NCBI RefSeq assembly: GCF_036017915.1
Contig: NZ_CP107929.1
Span: forward strand, 5,336,001-5,400,000
Source: Micromonospora sp. NBC_00421
GTDB lineage: Bacteria; Actinomycetota; Actinomycetes; Mycobacteriales; Micromonosporaceae
Reading direction: 5' to 3'
DNA length: 64,000 bases
Shown: positions 60,221 through 64,000 of the stretch, piece by piece
How the letters are laid out: the number at the start of each line of letters is the position of its first letter
How positions within the stretch are numbered: position 1 is the stretch's first letter
The notes under the pieces: model-generated
Database searches by the model: none
Told to the model about the DNA's origin: nothing
Seen by the model: the letters and a program-made list of their open reading frames with translations, nothing else
Translations under genes and position numbers: made by a program

Positions 60221-61648
60221 TCAGAGGCCGCCGGGGAGGCGGCCGGGGGCGAGCCGGCGGTGCGGGTCGAGGTGGTCCTTCGCCTCCCGCAGCCGGGGGA
60301 TCACCGCCGCCGCACCCCACACGTCGACCGCCTGGCGTACCTCCGGGGGCGCGGCGACCACCACGCACCGGCCCCGGCGGGCGACAAGCACCCCGCGGAC
60401 GGCGGCGAGGATGCCGGCCACCCGGTCGACCGGGAACGACCCGGGCAGCGCGGCGTGCACCACGCCCAGACCGGCGGAGCCGCGCACCGGGAGCGGAACA
60501 CCGGCGGCGTCCCGCAGTGCGTAGACGGCGGCGTGCAGGTCGGTGGCGGGTGCCTCGACCCGCAGCGCGGTATCCCCCGGGGCGAACGGATAGCGCCGCC
60601 ACCACGGTGGCGGCTGGTCGGTGACGCTCGCCGCACCGTCGAGCAGGGCCAGCAGGCGATCGGCCCGCTCGGCCACCTCGGACCGGTCACCCTCCAGCAG
60701 GATCGCCAGCTCACCGGCGTTGTCCTGGGCGGGCGACGGATCGGCCCGGCGGCCGGCCATCGCGGGATGGTTGGCGCGGGCCGCCGCCTCCGCGGCGGAC
60801 ATCGGTCGACCGGCCGGACCCGGCGTCGCACCCGCCGCCGGGGCGGCGACCGGACGCGGCGGGTACCCGGCGACCGGCAGGTCCAGCTCGACGGCAGCCG
60901 GGTCGAGGTCGGCGGCGAGCACCGCCCGGACCAGGTCGCGCGCCTCCGACGGGGTCCGCACCGGCCGGGACACCCAGGCCCGGCTCGCCGGCACCGCCTG
61001 TGCCCGCAGCGTCGCCGAGACGAGCACCCCCAGCCCGCCCTGCGAGCCGCAGAGCAGCCGGCCCATGTCGAGGCCGGCCGGCGCGGCTCCCCCGGCCAGC
61101 TCGGCGGCGCTGCGGCCGGCGCTGACCACTTCACCGTCGGCGTTCAGCCAGCGCAGGCCGACAAGTTGCTCGCAGGCGGTGCCGTGCCGGTGCCGCAGCG
61201 GGCCGGACTCGTCGGCGGCGAGCACCCCACCGAGGGTGGCCCCGGGCGACGGCGGATCGAGGGCCAGCCGGCGGCCGACGCGTCCCAGGGTGGCCTGCAC
61301 GGCCCGCAGCGGGGTGCCGGCACCCACCTCGACCACCGGGGAGGCCGCCGGCTGATGACCGACCCCGGCGAGCCGACCGGTGTCGAGCATGATGTCGACC
61401 CGGGCCGGCACGGCACCCCAGTCGATCTTCGTGCCGGCGCCCCGGGGCACCACCGACAGATCGTGCCGGGCGGCGAGCCGCAGCACCTCGGCCGCCGCCA
61501 CCGGCCCGCCGGGGACGGCCACCCAGCGGGCGAGCCGGCCGGCGACCTCGTCGGCCGCGCCCGCCAACCGGGCGAAGGAGGGACCACAGATCCCGGCCAA
61601 CCGCCGGGTGATCTCCGCTGCACCGATCGAACCCGCTCCCGTCGACAT
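60221..61648 (-). CDS. FAD-binding oxidoreductase, GlcE-like
   Basis: A 475-residue FAD-linked oxidase of the GlcD/GlcE group. The PCMH FAD domain shows AAEVLRLAARHDLSVVPRGA, GAGTPLRAVQATLGRVGRRL, ALDPPSPGATLGGVLAADES and LLCGSQGGLGVLVSATLR. The C-terminal part ends HLDPHRRLAPGRLPGGL, the usual end of glycolate oxidase FAD subunits. No partner GlcD or GlcF gene is nearby. Start uncertain: ATG codons at 61666, 61657 and 61648 are all possible, with no clear ribosome-binding site. Confidence 0.85.
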   Translation of the reverse strand: MSTGAGSIGAAEITRRLAGICGPSFARLAGAADEVAGRLARWVAVPGGPVAAAEVLRLAARHDLSVVPRGAGTKIDWGAVPARVDIMLDTGRLAGVGHQPAASPVVEVGAGTPLRAVQATLGRVGRRLALDPPSPGATLGGVLAADESGPLRHRHGTACEQLVGLRWLNADGEVVSAGRSAAELAGGAAPAGLDMGRLLCGSQGGLGVLVSATLRAQAVPASRAWVSRPVRTPSEARDLVRAVLAADLDPAAVELDLPVAGYPPRPVAAPAAGATPGPAGRPMSAAEAAARANHPAMAGRRADPSPAQDNAGELAILLEGDRSEVAERADRLLALLDGAASVTDQPPPWWRRYPFAPGDTALRVEAPATDLHAAVYALRDAAGVPLPVRGSAGLGVVHAALPGSFPVDRVAGILAAVRGVLVARRGRCVVVAAPPEVRQAVDVWGAAAVIPRLREAKDHLDPHRRLAPGRLPGGL

Positions 61649-61731
61649 GGCATTCATCGTACACATGTTCTAAAGAGGTGGGTGGTGGTTCGGCCGCGCC
61701 GCGGAGCGCGACGGGCCGGTAACGTGGCGGC

Positions 61732-63828
61732 GTGACCACCGAGACCACCCCGCCCGTCGCCCGACAGGTCCCCGCGGAGCGCACCCACCACGGCGACACA
61801 GTCGTCGACGAGTACGCCTGGCTGGCCGCCAAGGACGACCCGGCGACCATCGCCCACCTCACCGCCGAGAACGCCTACACCGAGGCGCGCACCGCCCACC
61901 TGGAGGCACTGCGCGGCACGCTGTTCGCCGAGACCCGGCAACGCACCCAGGAGACCGACCTGTCGGTGCCCACCCGCAAGGGCGGCCACTGGTACTACAC
62001 CCGCACGGTCGAGGGCCAGCAGTACGGCGTGCACTGCCGCCGCCCGGTCCGCGACGGCGAGACCGCGCCCCCGGTCAGCGTGGACGGCGCCCCGCTCGAC
62101 GGCGAGGAGGTGCTGCTCGACGGCAACCAGCTCGCCGAGGGGCACGACTTCTTCTCCCTCGGCGCGTTCGACGTCAGCCCCGACGGGCGCTGGCTGGCCT
62201 ACTCGACGGACTTCTCCGGCGACGAACGCTTCACCCTGCGGATCAAGGACCTGAGCACCGGCGAGCTGCTCGACGACGAGGTGCCCGACACCTTCTACGG
62301 CACCGCCTGGTCGGCCGACGCCAGCGTGCTGTTCTACGTCACCGTCGACGAGGCGTGGCGGCCGAACCGGGTGTGGCGGCACACCGTCGGCACCCCGTCG
62401 GGCGAGGACGTGGTGGTGCACCTGGAGGACGACGAGCGGTTCTGGGTGGGCGTCGAGCTGACCCGCTCCGAGCGGTTCGTGCTGATCGACAGCACCAGCA
62501 AGGTCACCAGCGAGGTACGGGTGATCCCCGCCGACAACCCGACAGGCGAGCCGGCGGTGATCGCCCCCCGTCGGCAGGGCGTGGAATACAGCGTCGAGCA
62601 CCACGGCCACCGGTTCCTGATCCTGCACAACGACGGCGCGGAGGACTTCGCACTGGCGTACACCTCGGCGGACGCCCCCGGCGACTGGGTGCCGCTTATC
62701 GAGCACACCCCCGGCACCCGGCTGGAGTCGGTCGACGCGTTCGCCGACCATCTGGTCGTCTCGCTGCGCACCAACGGCCTGACCGGCCTGCGGGTGCTCC
62801 CGGTCGGCGGCGGCGACGGCCACGACATCGAGTTCCCCGAGCCGATCCACAGCGTCGGGCTGGACGCCAACCCGGAGTACCGCACCCGGCAGCTCCGGTT
62901 CCGCTACACCTCGCTGGTCACCCCCGACTCCGTCTACGACTACGACCTGGTCACCCGGGAGCTGACGCTGCGCCGCCGCAAGCCGGTGCTCCCCGGGCCG
63001 GACGGCCGCGCGTACGACCCGGACGACTACGAGCAGCACCGCGAGTGGGCCCTCGCCGACGACGGCACCCGGGTGCCGATCTCGCTGGTCTGCCACCGGG
63101 ACACCCCGCGCGACGGCTCCGCCCCCGCCGTCATCTACGGTTACGGCTCGTACGAGGCCAGCATGGACCCGTGGTTCTCCATCGCCCGGCTCAGCCTGCT
63201 CGACCGGGGCGTCGTCTTCGCCGTCGCACACATCCGGGGCGGTGGCGAGCTGGGCCGCCGCTGGTACGACGAGGGCAAGCTGCTGGCCAAGAAGAACACC
63301 TTCACCGACTTCGTGGCCTGTGCACGGCACCTGGTCAAGGCCGGCTGGACGGCGAGCGACAGGCTGGTCGCCCGGGGTGCCTCGGCCGGTGGCCTGCTGA
63401 TGGGCGCGGTGGCCAACCTCGCCCCGGACGCGTTCACCGGGATCGTCGCGCAGGTGCCCTTCGTGGACGCGCTCACCTCGATCCTCGACCCGTCGCTGCC
63501 GTTGACGGTCACCGAGTGGGAGGAGTGGGGCAACCCGCTCGCCGACCCCGAGGTGTACGCGTACATGAAGTCGTACACCCCGTACGAGAACGTCACCGCC
63601 GCCGACTATCCGGCGATCCTGGCGGTGACCAGCCTCAACGACACCCGGGTGCTCTACCACGAGCCGGCCAAGTGGATCGCCCGGCTGCGCGCGGTGGCCC
63701 CACAGGGCGACTACCTGCTCAAGACCGAGATGGGTGCCGGCCACGGCGGCCCGAGCGGCCGGTACGACGCCTGGCGCGAGGAGGCGTTCGTCAACGCCTG
63801 GATCCTCGACCGGCTGGGCCGGGCCTGA
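61732..63828 (+). CDS. Prolyl oligopeptidase family serine peptidase (S9A, protease II-like)
   Basis: A 698-residue cytoplasmic peptidase. The N-terminal beta-propeller (residues ~70-410) includes GAFDVSPDGRWLAYSTDFSG. The catalytic domain carries S551 in VARGASAGGLLMGAVANL, D637 in TSLNDTRVLYHEPAKW and H671 in MGAGHGGPSGRYD. AVIYGYGSYEASMDPWFS and HIRGGGELGRRWYDEGK are typical of oligopeptidase B/protease II. GTG start; the likely specificity is for short peptides after basic residues or proline. Confidence 0.94.
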   Translation: MTTETTPPVARQVPAERTHHGDTVVDEYAWLAAKDDPATIAHLTAENAYTEARTAHLEALRGTLFAETRQRTQETDLSVPTRKGGHWYYTRTVEGQQYGVHCRRPVRDGETAPPVSVDGAPLDGEEVLLDGNQLAEGHDFFSLGAFDVSPDGRWLAYSTDFSGDERFTLRIKDLSTGELLDDEVPDTFYGTAWSADASVLFYVTVDEAWRPNRVWRHTVGTPSGEDVVVHLEDDERFWVGVELTRSERFVLIDSTSKVTSEVRVIPADNPTGEPAVIAPRRQGVEYSVEHHGHRFLILHNDGAEDFALAYTSADAPGDWVPLIEHTPGTRLESVDAFADHLVVSLRTNGLTGLRVLPVGGGDGHDIEFPEPIHSVGLDANPEYRTRQLRFRYTSLVTPDSVYDYDLVTRELTLRRRKPVLPGPDGRAYDPDDYEQHREWALADDGTRVPISLVCHRDTPRDGSAPAVIYGYGSYEASMDPWFSIARLSLLDRGVVFAVAHIRGGGELGRRWYDEGKLLAKKNTFTDFVACARHLVKAGWTASDRLVARGASAGGLLMGAVANLAPDAFTGIVAQVPFVDALTSILDPSLPLTVTEWEEWGNPLADPEVYAYMKSYTPYENVTAADYPAILAVTSLNDTRVLYHEPAKWIARLRAVAPQGDYLLKTEMGAGHGGPSGRYDAWREEAFVNAWILDRLGRA

Positions 63829-63839
63829 GCCTCGGCACG

Positions 63840-64000
63840 ATGACCAGCACCGACGACGGCCGGGCGGACGAGGAGCCGCCCGGCCCCGACGTACCACCGG
63901 AGCCGGTGCGCTCGGCGGCGCGGCGCGGGCCGACCTGGCTGATCCTCGGCGTGGTCGCCGCCGCCCTGCTGGTCTGCTGCTGCTCCGCCCTGGTCGGTCT
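63840..64000 (+). CDS. Membrane protein, partial (C-terminus off window)
   Basis: The visible 53 residues are an acidic, proline-rich start (MTSTDDGRADEEPPGPDVPP), a basic patch (VRSAARRG) and a hydrophobic segment (PTWLILGVVAAALLVCCCSA), suggesting a single-pass protein with an extracytoplasmic C-terminus. Follows the S9A peptidase by 11 bases and is probably cotranscribed. Identity cannot be told. Confidence 0.55.
   Translation, partial: MTSTDDGRADEEPPGPDVPPEPVRSAARRGPTWLILGVVAAALLVCCCSALVG

Overview
The window is very GC-rich DNA with strong third-position GC bias, many GTG starts and tightly overlapping stop/start codons. It encodes a futalosine menaquinone pathway, BldC, XRE/DUF397 pairs, a SpoIIE-type phosphatase and a heme/cytochrome c maturation block. 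This points to a filamentous actinomycete, most likely Micromonosporaceae (Micromonospora-like). The assignment is inferred from gene content, not from a search.

Layout. 0-3 kb: phenylacetyl-CoA epoxidase operon paaABCDE (minus; paaE runs off the left edge). 3.4-5.3 kb: two overlapping beta-lactamase-fold exported proteins. 5.4-6.2 kb: mqnA. 6.5-8.6 kb: HelD-like helicase. 8.7-11.3 kb: four-gene membrane protein/winged-helix/ABC exporter operon. 11.4-12.2 kb: VOC protein. 12.2-15.5 kb: btuFCD vitamin B12 importer behind a cobalamin riboswitch. 15.6-18.5 kb: two secreted peptidases, divergent. 18.5-20.6 kb: two small membrane proteins and mqnE. 20.8-24 kb: NlpC/P60 hydrolase and a proline-rich anchored protein. 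24.2-26.8 kb: DEAD-box helicase with arginine/glycine-rich tail, then a DUF1089-like protein. 27.1-30.5 kb: an uncharacterised DUF6232-like pair, a Cds1-like PLP enzyme, an SDR and an Lrp regulator. 30.8 kb: bldC. 31.2-35.5 kb: ubiX/ubiA/ubiD homologues of the futalosine pathway, interrupted by a terpene synthase on the opposite strand. 35.6-43 kb: accessory segment (alpha/beta hydrolase, toxin-antitoxin-like pair, XRE/DUF397, CMD/MarR, LacI with a sialidase-fold hydrolase). 43-49.2 kb: ccsB, resB, ccdA, resA, histidine phosphatase, hemL. 49.4-52.9 kb: STAS protein and an ABC exporter with divergent MarR regulator. 52.9-60.2 kb: response regulator, very large soluble poly-HAMP hybrid kinase, and an HATPase-GAF-PP2C phosphatase. 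60.2-64 kb: GlcE-like FAD protein, prolyl oligopeptidase and the start of a membrane protein.

The genes fit an aerobic, respiring, developing soil bacterium: menaquinone synthesis, heme synthesis and cytochrome c assembly lie in one neighbourhood, with aromatic catabolism, B12 uptake and stress signalling around them.

The most unusual structure is a short repeat found at two unrelated loci (12.94-13.08 kb and 18.79-18.91 kb). Each intact unit is 59 bp, sits exactly at the start codon of the downstream gene, and encodes a 20-residue mini-ORF (MSARSEP...) whose stop codon overlaps the next start codon as GTGA or ATGA. It looks like a translational-coupling cassette that can be stacked in tandem at operon junctions. 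Other notable features are a 52-bp perfect palindrome near 35.65 kb, paired LacI-type palindromes near 42.6 kb, a terpene synthase inside the menaquinone cluster, and 276-bp tandem repeats coding the poly-HAMP array.
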